Shown: positions 45,897 through 57,700 of the stretch, piece after piece
Position numbering within the stretch: position 1 is the stretch's first letter
How the letters are laid out: every line of letters begins with the position of its first letter
Assembly: GCA_030272155.1 (NCBI GenBank)
Contig: CP126191.1
Location: 5,354,501 to 5,418,500 of the forward strand
From: Tetradesmus obliquus
Lineage: Eukaryota; Chlorophyta; Chlorophyceae; Sphaeropleales; Scenedesmaceae
Direction: 5' to 3'
DNA length: 64,000 nucleotides
The notes under the pieces: model-generated
Told to the model about the DNA's origin: nothing
Database searches by the model: none
The model's input: only the letters and a program-made list of their open reading frames with translations
Translations under genes and position numbers: made by a program

Positions 45897-48216
45897 TCAA
45901 GGGAACATGGCCAGCTGCATGAGGCTGGTGGTCTCCGGGTAACCCATCACAAGGTTCAGGTTCTGCATGGCCTGCCCGCTGGCGCCCTTCACCAGGTTGT
46001 CAATAACAGCAATGACGATTGCGCGGCCCGAGAGCCTGTCCGGGAACACATTCACGAGGCAGAAGTTGCTGCCGCGCACATGGCGTGTGTGCGGCACCAC
46101 TCCCTTGTCCAGCACGCGCACAAAGGGCTCATTGGCGTAGCTCTCGATGAGCTTTGCGCGCAGGTCGTCCACGCTGGCTCCCTCCGCCAGCTTGACGTAC
46201 ATGGTGGACTGCATGCCCCTGCAGGACATGGATGATTGACAGCACACAAACGTCGCTCAGCAAAGTGGAGCAGCACGGAAGTCTGGCGCTTGCACAGTTG
46301 AGCAGCACTAGCTGACACAGCGACCATGCTGCAGGAGCGACGCAGCAGCTGCGGGTTGCTGCCCGGCAACTGCTTGCAGGACAGGTGCTGTTGCCTTCTG
46401 TTGCAGCGGCTACCTGCTCAGTGTTGCAGCATATCCATGCGCACCTGCTGATGGGCATGAGGTGTGGTGTGAAGCTGATGGTGACGGGCTTGCCAGCAGC
46501 CTCGCTGAGCCCCTGCTCGATCTCCGGCATGTGCCTGTGCTTGGTCACGCCGTATGCGTTGATGCCCTCAGCAATCTCGACATACAGGTTGGCCTCCTTG
46601 GCGCTGCGCCCCGCACCGCTCACACCTGCAGCATGCAGCGAAGAGGATGACATGCTGAGATTATCACTGCAACAATCACCAACCACAGCACAGCTGCATG
46701 GAACCTGTGAACAGCAGAGACAGTGGCTAGCAGCCAGACCTCCTGTAGCCCATGCTTCACTGTTCACACATGCCCCAGTACGCACCCGTCAGCATTCATG
46801 AATTTTGAACTGCACCTATCAGGCTGCTGCCGCGCACCTGACTTGCTGTCGATGATGATGTCATCGCTGAGGATGAGCTTGCTCTTGAGCAGCGGGTACA
46901 GCGGCAGCTGCACGCTGGTGGGGTAGCAGCCCGGGTTAGCCACCAGGCGCGCAGGCCTAATCTTGTCCCTGTACAGCTCTGTGAGGCCGTACACTGCCTC
47001 CTTCTGCAGCTCAGGCGCTGCATGCTCACCACCATACCTGCACGAAAGCGGCACAGCCAGCCACAGGAACCGCGGCACGGATCAGGGTCTGCTGCTGTGC
47101 ACGAGCTGCTCACCAGAGCTGCATGCTGCTGTATTGAGTGCAGGATGCTGCCAGCTGGCAAGGAGCTTCATGCTACATGAGCCATGCATGCGTCACGTTG
47201 CTGCTGGCCCCTTTCAGCATGCTGATAAGCCCCTGGTGCACCTGCTTCACTCGCTGCGTTGCTGGAGCTACCGGCCCCACTGCTTTGACATGCTCTGATA
47301 CTGTCCAAACAGAGCCATGACCAAGGCAACACCACAAGTCAGCGCCACTGCTGCGACAGAACCTGGCATGCTGCAACAAGTCAACTGCAACATGAGCAGC
47401 AGCGCACCACTCTGCGTATGTGTTGACATCAGCCAGCCTGAAGTCTGCAGACAGGTCAACGATCTTCAGGTGCTCTGGCAGCGCCTTGATGATCTTCTGT
47501 GTGGTGGCGTGCGGCAGGCAGCAGAACACTGCATCCACTCCTGCAAAGTCCACGTCATCGATCTTGACCAGGCTGGGCACATCTGCTGCTGTCACCAGGT
47601 GGGGGAACACCTCAGAGAAAGCCTGCATGAACAGTGAGAGAAGTGCTGGTTGGAATAAGCATGGATGTTGTGCAAAGTCTGCAAGCCTGCAAGGACTTTT
47701 GGGAAGGGTGCATGTGACATGCAAACTTGAGGCGAGACAGCCGTGCTGTTTGCACCACATTCATCAGCCATGGCAGCTGCCGGGGTGCTGAATGGGGTCT
47801 ATCATCCCTTCACATTGCTTGCAGGCAGCTGCTGGCGCAGCAGCTGCTGTCACTGCATAGTGTCTGCATGTTGCCTGCATACCTTGCCTGCCTGGCGGTC
47901 ACCAGTTAGCGCAGTGATTTTGAGGTGAGGGTGCAGGGCTGACAGCCTGACAACCTCAGCACCAGTATAACCAGAAGCTCCCAGCACTGCAACATTGCAA
48001 ACGTCCTTGCAGCCGGGCTGGGCGGTTGGAGCAGGAGCAGATACCTGCAGGACAGCAGCACTCTGTCGGTCGTGCACCACTTGTCACACGCCAAGGTCCC
48101 AGCAGAACTAGAAGAAACCTTACCGTAGCAGTCGCACACACGCGCACAGTGCGAGCCCTGGAGCGGCAGCTGGCAGTGCTGCCAGCTGAGGTAGTCTGTA
48201 GGGCTTGAACCTGCAT
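45897..48216 (-). CDS. argC: N-acetyl-gamma-glutamyl-phosphate reductase, chloroplast
   Basis: Third step of arginine/ornithine synthesis: NADPH-dependent reduction of N-acetylglutamyl phosphate to the semialdehyde. Six exons: 48216-48124, 48044-47883, 47622-47408, 47037-46838, 46625-46445, 46218-45897; 1173 nt, 390 aa, phases close. Exon 1 (31 residues, Ser/Thr/Arg-rich, no acids) and the start of exon 2 form a transit peptide, fitting plastid arginine synthesis in algae. NADP-binding loop [17 protein letters not shown]; catalytic Cys in ANPGCYPTS; then [26 protein letters not shown] and the C-terminal [12 protein letters not shown], all typical of ArgC. Length is normal. It is transcribed away from the membrane-protein gene beginning at 48287. 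Confidence 0.96.
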
Positions 48217-48286
48217 GTTTGCGGTGTGCTGCGTTGCTGCTGACACAACTTGTTTTCAATGGTAATTTGTGCGGAGTCTACAGCAA
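48217..48286. promoter_or_regulatory. Very short divergent promoter, argC / membrane protein
   Basis: Only 70 bp separate the argC ATG from the first in-frame ATG of the plus-strand gene; using ATG 48377 the gap is 160 bp. Both 5' UTRs and a shared core promoter must fit here or overlap the coding sequence. Confidence 0.6.
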
Positions 48287-49337
48287 ATGCGTCGGCTTCG
48301 AAGCACCGAGGATCTGCGGGCGTCGAACAAGTCACGTGGGGCCAAGTGGGGTTTTGCTGTTCGGAGGGGGGGGACCATGGGCACTGCGTGGCCCCGATCA
48401 CCAAAGGTCAAGGCCCTTCCTGACAATCTTTGTGGAGGTATGGTGACGACGCGCAGCAGTACATCAACAGCAGCAGCTGGTGACAACAACAGCAGCAGCA
48501 GTACCATGTCTGATCAAGCACCAGCCATAAGTTTCAATACCGGGAGAGCTCGTCAGGTAGCTCGTTGTCCCGGCATTCTCTTGATTAAATAGCATGTCTG
48601 TACCGCGCCCCATGAACCTAAGCAACATCCTGTGCAGGCAGTGGCGGAGTGGTTGAAGGCTAATGGCGAGCAGACACTGCTGGGACTAGGTGAGCAGCAC
48701 AGCTGTTTGTTAGTGCTGTAGAGGCCAGGTCGCAGTTGCAGCCTGGCCAATAGTGGGACTATGCCTGCTCATCGCATGTCATGATCACGCCCTGGTGCTG
48801 TTGCTGCCCTGCCCCTGCAGGCACTGTCTTCATGTGGAGCGCAGCTGCTCACGCCGCGTACTTGGCTGTTGTGCCAGAGCCATTGAGGGTGTCTGTTGCC
48901 AAGCGCAACCAGCGGCTGTGGAAGGTGGGCAAAGCCCGCACACTGTGCGCTGGCAGCGCAGCAGAACATTGGTCTCAACAGAGGCATGCACGCTGCACCG
49001 CCTGCGCATGCATGCTGCAGCACTCAAAGCAGCTGAACTGTCCATACAACGCACATTGCACATGTTGGGCATTGAAAGCAAGGAGGACATGTGGGTCACT
49101 AGCTTTTGCACATAGCTTTGAATATAAACCAGCTTTTGCACACTAGCTTTTTATATGAATATGGATTATTTGCTTGCGTCTTTGTGGCTGCAGCGGATGG
49201 CGCTGGGTTCACTGCTAGGTGTTGCGCTGTACGACGGCCTGCACAGCGCGGTGCTAACAGGCCAGCAGCAGCAACAGGCAGCCGAGGCGAAGCGCATCAG
49301 GGCAGAGCTGCAGAGATACACGGACCCAGCCGCCTGA
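48287..49337 (+). CDS. Small predicted membrane protein, unknown
   Basis: Four exons: 48287-48556, 48638-48689, 48821-48924, 49194-49337; 570 nt, 189 aa. Two hydrophobic stretches (GLGTVFMWSAAAHAAYLAVV and ALGSLLGVALYDGLHSAVL) are joined by a basic loop (SVAKRNQRLWKR), and a charged tail follows (EAKRIRAELQRY). The start is uncertain: ATG 48287 gives a 30-residue basic leader (LRASNKSRGAKWGFAVRRG) that could be an organelle targeting signal; ATG 48377 would begin MGTAWPRSP. The region between residues 30 and 90 is Ser/Thr/Ala-rich and probably disordered. I do not recognise the family. A two-span organelle membrane protein is the natural reading, without further function. Confidence 0.7.
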
Positions 49338-49393
49338 CAGGCACGCCGTAATGTGCACAAATGAAGGTGAGTAAAGCATGCAGTACTGCAGGA

Positions 49394-49398
49394 TGTAA
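49394..49398 (+). terminator. Possible poly(A) signal TGTAA
   Basis: TGTAA 57 bp past the stop at 49337; rather close, so weaker than the others. Confidence 0.3.
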
Positions 49399-50343
49399 CG
49401 TGCGTGCCTGGCATCAGCCCGCAGCGTTGCTAGGTGTTATGCTCTGCACTGTTGAGGAGGCGCTTCTTGCACAGGAATTGGAAACGGCAGAGCATAAACC
49501 GCAACATGCAGTGGTGGGTCTTGAACCGAACGCTTGCCGCCATCCTCTGTGCAACCGCTTCACTGCATATGCTGTGGCTCTTGTTGTTATTCTGCAGGCT
49601 CTGACCAGCTTGGACTGCGGTTCATTGCGCAGGTGGCAGCAGCACATGCCCATGGACTGCCGTGTGCGCAGCCGATAACATGGAGAGCCTGCCAGACTGC
49701 AGGAAAGGCAGCAGCAGGCTCCCACCCCAGGCTTGCTCAGCCTGGCATCTGCAGCTGCTCACTCCATCAAGCACCAGCACTTCACTGGTGCCTACCATAT
49801 TTTCGGCTGCCATCGCCTTCCCACATGCACCACCAGCCACATGAAGCTGACAGGGCGCTGGCACCTGCCTGGCACCTGTCCCAGTGTTTGGATCTTGGCA
49901 GTTGCAGCTGCCCTTGCGCTGCCAACACCGAGGCCATGTGCTGCAGTATGCTGCACGTGCAGCATCCACAGTAAGCGTGCACCACTATCTGGCTGCAGAT
50001 GGAGCCTCAGCCAGCAGCCCACACAGCGGTACTTGTCGGCACAGTAGATCCTTGACAGCATTCGTGGCAAGCTGAGCAGCGGGGGATCACCATGTTGCAA
50101 CTGTTGAGCTGTCCGCCAGTGGTGCAGGTTAGTTTTCAGCAGGGCATGGCAATCGCATGTGCAGCGCAAAGCGTGTAGCACCCCTGGTCATGCACATAGT
50201 ATTGCTTGTCAAGCCTATGCCAGCACACGTTTGCATGCTTCTTGCCCTGTGCCGGGCAAGCCTGTGCCTTGACGTGATGTTGCGGCCCTGCATGGGCAGA
50301 TACCTCTGGCATCAAAGCAGAGCACGGTTGCTCCACAGTGCAT

Positions 50344-50373
50344 GCACTGCTCAGCAGCACTGCTGAGCAGTGC
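50344..50373. repeat. Perfect 13-bp inverted repeat, 4-nt loop
   Basis: Arm 50344-50356 (GCACTGCTCAGCA) is the reverse complement of 50361-50373; the loop is GCAC. It lies about 430 bp upstream of the ATG at 50803. Confidence 0.9.
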
Positions 50374-50802
50374 TGCTTCAATGTAACACATGCTACAGCC
50401 AGGGTTTCGATGTGTTGAACTGGCTGACTCGGAATGCGTTTCAAAGTGATTTCCGTAAAAGTATCGGCATGAACGCACCTCTGTGAGTCGTGATTCCTGC
50501 AATGGGCACTCGGGGGTGATTTGCGCGCCAAACATCGTTTGCTGCGAGCACGAAACGTTGTTTGTCTTGAAATGATTTAGTACGATTATGAAAGACGTAG
50601 AGTGCATTGTTTTGCTTGCTCGAGGAGCAGCAGGACAGGCATAGCAGCAGTGAGTGCCTGAAGGGACTTCAGGTGTGTGGAGTTGCTCCTGTCACTGGTG
50701 GTGCTGTTAACCATTGAAATACCATCAAAACCAGCTGCCGTTTGCCATGCCACCCAGGCGTTGAGTCTGCCCCAGTGCAGCTGTGCCAGAACAGCAGCGC
50801 TG

Positions 50803-53715
50803 ATGGCGAGCACACAGAGCAAGAATGAGCGGCTAAAGACGTATCAGCCAGCTGTTCTCCAGGACATCTGCGCTTCTGCAGCCAGCACTCAGAGACAGCA
50901 AAAGCCAGCAACAGCAGACCTGGACTCCCCTGGCACGTGAGCATCATTGTTATGCAACTGGGTTGCTGGCAGGCAACGCATTTACAGGAGAAAGCAATGC
51001 ATCATGCTGGCATTGGCGGATGGGGGTCTGACAGGCGCATGCAGCATGCTGAGGCGCAACACCTGATGAGAAACACAACTGTGATGCAAGGAGTACGCGG
51101 CATACACTGCAATGGCTTGACTCCTGCTGAGCTGCTGTCTTGTTGCAAACCCAATGGCTACTCTGCTTGCTGTGCTGCTGCGCTGCTGCTGATACGACTG
51201 ATGCGGTTGCGTGCTTGCAGTGCTGCTTGGAGCACATGGGAAGCACGCAAGGCAGCGCAGCGTTCGGTGCTGGAGGCGCAGGCACGTGCCAAGGAGGCAG
51301 CTTTCAGGGCAGCCATGCAGGTGGGCACAATGCAGGGTGTAGTTCAGAACAACCAGCATCATCAGTAGCGGGGCCCACATCAAGCAAGCAGCATCTGCAG
51401 ATGCAGCCCACCTCATGTGTCAGCTGCCGGCCCTTCTGCGCTGTAGCGCATGCATACCCACAGTCTAGCAGCGTGTTTTGATCAGCAACTGATACGTTAG
51501 TGGTCTGCTGTGCATAGTTGCCCCCGGCAACCACGCGGCCTCACATGCTGCTGCCGGCATGCACGCCTGTGCACCCCCCTGTCTGCCGCTGCCTCCGCAG
51601 CGCAAGCAGGCCCAAACAGCAGCAGCGCGTGAGGCGTCCTTCCAGCAGCTGTACACTGAGGTGCTGGGTGGCCTGCTGGGCGGCGGCAGCGGCATCATGA
51701 GCGAGATCAGCGAGGTGCTGCAGCACAGCGAGGCGCAGCAGCGCGCACACCAGGCGGAGCTGTACCAGCAGTGGAGCAGCCAGGTGTTTGAGCCCATCCA
51801 GGCGCGCATCCACGACGCCATGGGCCGCACCACTGTCAAGCAGCTGGAGGCAAGCCTGCAGGCGGCGTCTGACGCATACGTGGCGGCCAGCAGCAAGCGG
51901 CCGTGCTTCCTGGACCATGTGGATGCGCAGCAGTACGACCCGCTGCACCAGCTGGCTGCCACAACCATCCGCGTGCCAACAGGGGACTTGGTGGACCCCC
52001 TGAAGCGCGACCTGCTCAAGACGCAAGCTGAGAAGGCGCTGCTGAGCAATGCAGCAGCGGCGGCGGCAGCGGCTGCGGCGGCAGCAGGCAGCGGCACCAG
52101 CCGCAGCTGCTGCAGTGGCGGCAGCCCTAGGGTTGGCGACAGCAGCTGCAACAAGCTGGATAAGGCTACGGTGCGGCCGACGCTAGCGGTGCAGCGCTGG
52201 GCTGCGGGACAGATTCATGCCACGCCGTATGGTGAGCAGCAGTGGGGTGACATGCGCGCATCCGCCGGCAGATAAGCTGTAGTTGTGTCATGTTTTCTGT
52301 GGGTTGCTGTTGCAGCTATAGTTGTGTGCCAACTAGTGCTGAGCACTCCTGCAGCAGTTGCTGGCATGGAGACCCTCTGTCTCCGCACCCGCTCATGCCG
52401 CGACAGCAATGGCGCACACACCCGCGCACAACAAACCCACCATGCTGCTGTTGTGCCTTGCGCAGGCCACTGCATAGACGATGCCACCGCGCAGTACATC
52501 GTGAAGGCGGCAGACCCGCAGGACCTGGCGCAGAAGGCCAGCCATCTGCACATGGACGACTACGGGCCACCGCCTGCCCAAGACCCCTACAGGCCCAGCA
52601 AGAACATGGTGCAGCCGCCAGCCAAGGGCGGCAGGAAGGACCTCTTTGACGTGCTGAGGGGCAGGTGCGGGGCCGCGCTGCGCATACGCACTGCAGCACA
52701 GCTGTGTTGCTGCTGCAACTGTGTGCAGTTGTCATACATCATACACGCAATACCATACCATACCATTTCAAGAGCCACGCAGTTAGCCTGTGTATAATCC
52801 ACAGATTCGCATGGTTTGGACAGGTATGGGCGTTGTACTGGAAGGGCTGGGCGCTGAACAACATCAGCGTGTAACAGTTGCCTTGCAAGCAATTGCAGCA
52901 AATGCTGTGTTACCCTGCTGCTTCATCCGGATAACCTCTGCAGCTAAGGCCAGCCAAAGCTGTCCGCAGGGCGCTTACTGGTGCATCTGCTCCGCATACA
53001 ACCTAATGTGTGCATGCCGCCCACGTGGTATGTAAGCAACATCTGCCTGCCTGCCTGCCCACGTGTTGCCGCAGCAGCCCGCCGGGCTCTGGCGGCGCGG
53101 GCGACGACGCGTGGCTGACGCAGAAGGGCAAGCGCTTTGTGGCCTCGCCCGAGGTGGCGCTGGGGCGGCGCGGCCTGGCAGAGGTGCTGGCGCATGGCTC
53201 CAGCAACCCCTACGTGGATGGGCGGCGGCTGGACGACGCGTGGCTGCAGCCAGCTGGCAAGCTCAAGGTGCCAGGTGGGCGGCTTTGCAGCAGCAGCAGC
53301 AGCAGCAGCAGCTGGTGGTGGTGGTGCAGCACAGGGTGTTGAGGAGCGGGTTGCTGACGCTCCGGGTGTATGTTAATCACCAGCTGCAAGGCACAAGAGT
53401 GGCGGTTCACTGACATCGGGACTCAATGATTGTCCAGTTTGCTTGCCTGTTGGATGCTGAGCCACGCTGCTTGGTGTCAACAAGCCTGTTGTTGCCAGCG
53501 GCCAGGCAGGCTTTGCGCCTCCTCGTAGTCATGCCTGTCACCTACATGCAGCTGCTGCGTTCTCCATGCTTGCAGGGCCTGAGCAGCGGAGAGGCCGGAA
53601 GGACCTGACAGAAATCTTGCAGCAGAGCAGCAACCCGTATGTGGATGGCAGGGCCCTGGGGGATGCGTGGCTGGAGCAGAAAGGGAAGAAGCTCGTGGTA
53701 ACCACAAGGCGGTAG
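50803..53715 (+). CDS. Protein with three C-terminal copies of an unrecognised repeat
   Basis: Six exons: 50803-50936, 51221-51320, 51601-52231, 52466-52664, 53075-53274, 53576-53715; 1404 nt, 467 aa, phases close. ATG 50803 begins MASTQSKNERLKTYQ. Residues about 45-170 are a long charged helix (STWEARKAAQRSVLEAQARA), then a folded-looking block (PCFLDHVDAQQYDPLH, DPLKRDLLKTQAEKAL, PTLAVQRWAAGQIHATPYG). The last 130 residues hold three copies of a 35-45-residue unit: GRKDLFDVL...DDAWLTQKGKRFV, GRRGLAEVL...SSNPYVDGR..DDAWLQPAGKLKV, GRKDLTEIL...SSNPYVDGR..GDAWLEQKGKKLV. The first lacks NPYVDGR and has a Gly/Pro/Ser stretch instead. I know no domain of this form. The architecture would suit a cilium or cytoskeleton component, but nothing proves it. 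Two TGTAA signals lie 210-220 bp past the stop. Confidence 0.8.
53288..53311 (+). repeat. (CAG)n just inside a 5' splice site
   Basis: About 8 units on the sense strand, 13 nt after the donor at 53275 that follows the second protein repeat. Confidence 0.9.
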
Positions 53716-54788
53716 GAGACCAAACCTAGTAGCCAAGCCTCGTGGCAACACTATTAAGTTTTGGATGCCTTTCACAGAGTGAATGCAGCTCATTGAACAG
53801 TCACTGAGCTGTGGCATGTATGCAAGGCTGGCGTGCTTGGGGGTACATTGTGCTGGGAACACTGAGAAAATGTTGCAACAGATCACGACATAACCGTTAA
53901 GCATGCACATGCTGTGGTTGTGATGTAACTGGATGTAACTGCTGAACTGGCATGCAGACAATCAACTGCTACGCATGCGAGAGGGATTATGATAGCAGTA
54001 CGCACCATGCTGAAGCCCTGCTGGGCAGCACTTGCTGCAGGAAGTTATATCATTGCAACATTGCACAAACCAATGCGGTTCTTTCGCACCAGCCGTCGCA
54101 TTGACCCTGGTTGCCAAGCGTAATCTTTACCTCTCTTTTCACACTGGGCCTCGCTGTACTGCCAGCGCCAACAAGTGCAACGCTCTTGGCAAATGACCAA
54201 CAAAAGTTATCAAAACCTTATTGCAAATAAAAGCTGACGTTTGCCGGCGTCGGCACCTTTCTAATAACCGGTGGCTGCGGAAGAGCAATTGGCAGGGACT
54301 CGAATCCTGAGTATCAACAACGTCGAACCAAGAGTAGTGTCATAGAAAGTATAGCTTTTTATCGGTTTTTGATAATCGAACTCGGCAAAACCCTTCGCCA
54401 CATGGGCGTCTGACACAGTTGACACCCCAGGAAATGGCATTGGCCGGCCGAACCTGCCTCTGAAATAGCTATATGCTTAGTTGCACGCAATTTCAGGCAC
54501 TCGTATTAGGAAAGAAGTCGCGTTGCGTGAGATTTGCTTCGAGGGAGGGAGATTTCCAAGCTCAGTTCATACTGATTACAAACGCTTTTACTGGAGTCTA
54601 TCTACCGCAACAGTGGAACACTCGGCTCGCCGTCCTTCGAGGGGCCCCTGCTTCTGTTTTCCCGTTGCTGCCACACACCCGTTCACTACAGCTTGCAGCA
54701 GCCGGATCGTAGAGCTTGATAGCAGCTTCTAGCTCATGGAAAAGCTGATATAGCATAAAGATCGCGCGCAGCAGCGCGGGTGGCCACG
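53716..54788. other. Intergenic, relatively A/T-rich, before the PPR gene
   Basis: No coding exon. About 54,050-54,480 is clearly richer in A and T than the rest of the window, as expected of a promoter region. Confidence 0.5.
53924..53938 (+). terminator. Paired poly(A) signals TGTAA
   Basis: Two TGTAA copies ten bases apart (53924-53928, 53934-53938), 209 bp past the stop of the repeat-protein gene. Confidence 0.55.
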
Positions 54789-57700
54789 ATGATGAACATA
54801 CCGCAGGAGTTCGTGGCAGCAGACAGTGACCCAGCGCGCCCGGGCAATGTCTATCAGGCAAATTACATCGTCGCAGGCGCGAGGCCCGGCCTACACACGG
54901 CCTACCTGCAGAACCAGCAGTACCTGGTGATGCCACAGGGAGTGATGGCCCCAGCGCAGCACATGATGCATCCCGGCGTTCAAATGGTGCCACAAATGAA
55001 CATGTCAGTTGTTTGCTCTTCTATGGTTGACATGGGGCTTCAAACCGGCTCCGCGATCCACCAGGGCGCGCCAGCAGCAGTGTACCAGCCTCGGCAAGTT
55101 TACACGACTGCCGGCGCGCACCAGCAGCAACAGCACACGCGATCAAGGCATGGCTATGCCAACAACATGTGGGCGGCTGTGCATGGCGTTGGGAGCACGA
55201 ATCATGTAGCTGCTGCTGTGGGCCAGGCTACGCCTGTAGAGGACATCCTGCAGCTGCTGCGCGGCCTGCCGCGTGGTACATCAGCCATCCCTGTTGTGGC
55301 AGACAGCCTTCGCTACCTGGATAGCCGGTGAGGCCAGTCCTGGGGTCGCTATAGGTGCCTATCCAGCAGCAGGACGTGATCTGATGTGCGAGGCAGTGGC
55401 AGTTGCGCACAACATGTACAGTGCTGTGGTGGTTGATGAGTCACGTGCGAACCTTCACTTGTGGGGCTGGTTGCAGATCAATCTTGCACCCCTGCTATCT
55501 AGAATAATTATATTGGCCGTCTACTGGCATCTGCTGCAGGGCGCTGGCAGCGCTGCTGAAGGAGCTGAGCAAGACTGGGCTGCGTGAGGTGGCGTTTGAG
55601 ATTTTCGACTGGCTGCGCTCCCTGAACGAGCAGATGCACCCAGAGTTCGCAGGGCTGCTGGATGTGTTCACCTACACCACCATGATCGTGAGTGTGCAAT
55701 CAGCCAGGGACGTGAGGTGCCAGCACGAGCAGTCGCAGCAGCAACGGCAGCAGCAGTACAGGCGGTACAGGCATGTCCCACAGCGATCCGAGTGACTCCA
55801 AATGCTGCAGCGATCATCTGGATAGAGAGTTTGCTGCTGCTGCTTCCCAGTGATCCTCCAGCCGCACATCAGCTGGCAGCAGCGACTACTGGCAGTTGCT
55901 TCACCGTCGCAGCACCACGGACTTGCTGCTGCTGTTGTGGAGAGAACAGCGGCCACGCTGTGTCCCACCCCCTCCTTGCTAACCGCGTGCTCTCACTGCA
56001 CCTGGCACGATGCTTCTTCCGCGGCCGCAGGCGCAGTGCACCAACCACATGCACCTGCCCACCGCGCTGGAGCTGGTGTATGAGATGCGTCAGCGCAACG
56101 TGTCGCCCAACACGCACACCTACAGCTCCATGCTCAACGTGTGCGTCAAGGCGGGAGAGCTGGACCTGGCGCTTGACGTGTTCAACCAGGTGGGGCTTGT
56201 GTGGGGGTGGGCTGGGGGTTGGGGGCAGCAGCAGCTGCTGCTGTTGTGCGTAATAGTGTGTGCGCAGCATACTGCATCGTGTGGGTCGAAATCGCTAGAT
56301 CGAGGCTTACCACTGGCTTTATGTTTGCTGGCTGGCTGCTGGTGTGCGCGCTGCTGCCTAGGTTGCCATGTGGCGTTGGTGCACACGGTGGCTTGATGCT
56401 GATGTGATCCATGCTGCTGAGCCAGTGCTGTTGAATCTTGAGCGTCCAGTCAGTGAGTTACAGTTGCATGGCCTGGCAAGTACCTGCCCTGACCGCTTAT
56501 TGGATGTGCTGCTGCTGGCGCCACTGCCGCTGTTGTGTTGCTGCCTGCAGATGCTTCAGGAGGGCCTGCAGCCCAACCTGGTGACCTACAACACGCTGCT
56601 GGAGGTGTACGCCAAGCGCGGCATGTGGGGCAAGGCAGTGGGCGTGCTGGACACACTGGAGCAGCAGGTGCGGCGGGCGCAAGAGCAGCAGCTGGTGACA
56701 GCATGTCCAATGTGGAGCAGTGGGCAGTGCAGGGCCGCCTGTGCTCAGTTGAGACAGGGTGTCGGCGATCAGCACAGGTGGTGAGATTGCTGCTCGGGTG
56801 TACGCAAGCTCGTGGCAGTGGCGCACAGCAAGCATCTGGTTTGCGAGGTGTCACCTGTGTAACAGCATTTCAGGCAGCACTGGAGAGCCCCCTTCGTGCG
56901 CACATGCTCACGTTAACCCTGCCGTGCTGCTGCCGTGTCTATTGCAGCGGCTGGTCCCCGAGCCGCGCACGTTCAACATTGTGATGAACGCCTGCAACGC
57001 AGCGGGCCAGTTTGCCAGCTGCATTGCGGTGCACGGCCGCATGGCGAGCCAGAAGGTGCCGCCAACCGTGGGCACCTACAACGCAGTCATCCTGGCGCAC
57101 TGCAAGTGAGGCCTTGCTACGGCTGGCTGGCCGCTTGGATGGTGTATGCTCTCGTCTGCCTTGTCAAACTGTGTATCTGTACTAGGGCTGTCAGTACATG
57201 CGGCTGGTTTCCCGCTGGCTCCTGCATGTCTGTATGCCCACGCTGTTGCTCTACCTGTCCCGCTGCTGCCACCGCTGCTGCCGCTGCCGCTGCAGGCTGG
57301 ACCAGCTGTCTGCCGCGCAGCAGCTCTTTAACGAGATGCAGCAGCAGGGCTGCCAGCCCACACACACCACCTTCATCACGCTGCTGCAATCGGCCGAATC
57401 CCACAGCCAGGCCGCAGTGGCTGTCTCCCTGCTGGAGCAGATGCAGGTGCTGTCGCTGCGCCTCACGCCGCAGTGCTACGCCGCAGCCATTGGCGCTTGC
57501 GCCAGCGCCGGGCAGCTCGCAACCGCGCGCAAGCTGCTGGGAGATATGCTTGCCTCCAGCAAGGCAGGCATGGCTGCACCCGCACACATCATTATGCAGC
57601 TGCAGGACAAGTGCTGCGATTGGCAGGGCGCGTACCGCACCTACCAGAAGCTACTGGCCAGTGGTGTGCGGCCGGACTCCCAGACCACCGCCACAGCGAT

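Larger units (their letters stand above)
49338..50802. other. Intergenic, 1.5 kb, with a hairpin
   Basis: No coding exon recognised. Holds the 3' UTR of the membrane-protein gene, a 13-bp perfect hairpin and the promoter of the repeat-protein gene. Confidence 0.5.

Noticed and set aside
48638..48670. Sequence resembling a tRNA D-arm (GGCGGAGTGGTTGAAGGC)
   Set aside because: It lies in a phase-consistent coding exon (AVAEWLKANG) and no anticodon stem or T-arm follows.
54280..54340. tRNA-like T-arm on the minus strand (TTCGAGT loop) near 54,300
   Set aside because: The loop matches the consensus, but the stem has a mismatch at the invariant pair next to the loop, and no matching acceptor stem or D-arm lies at the right distance.
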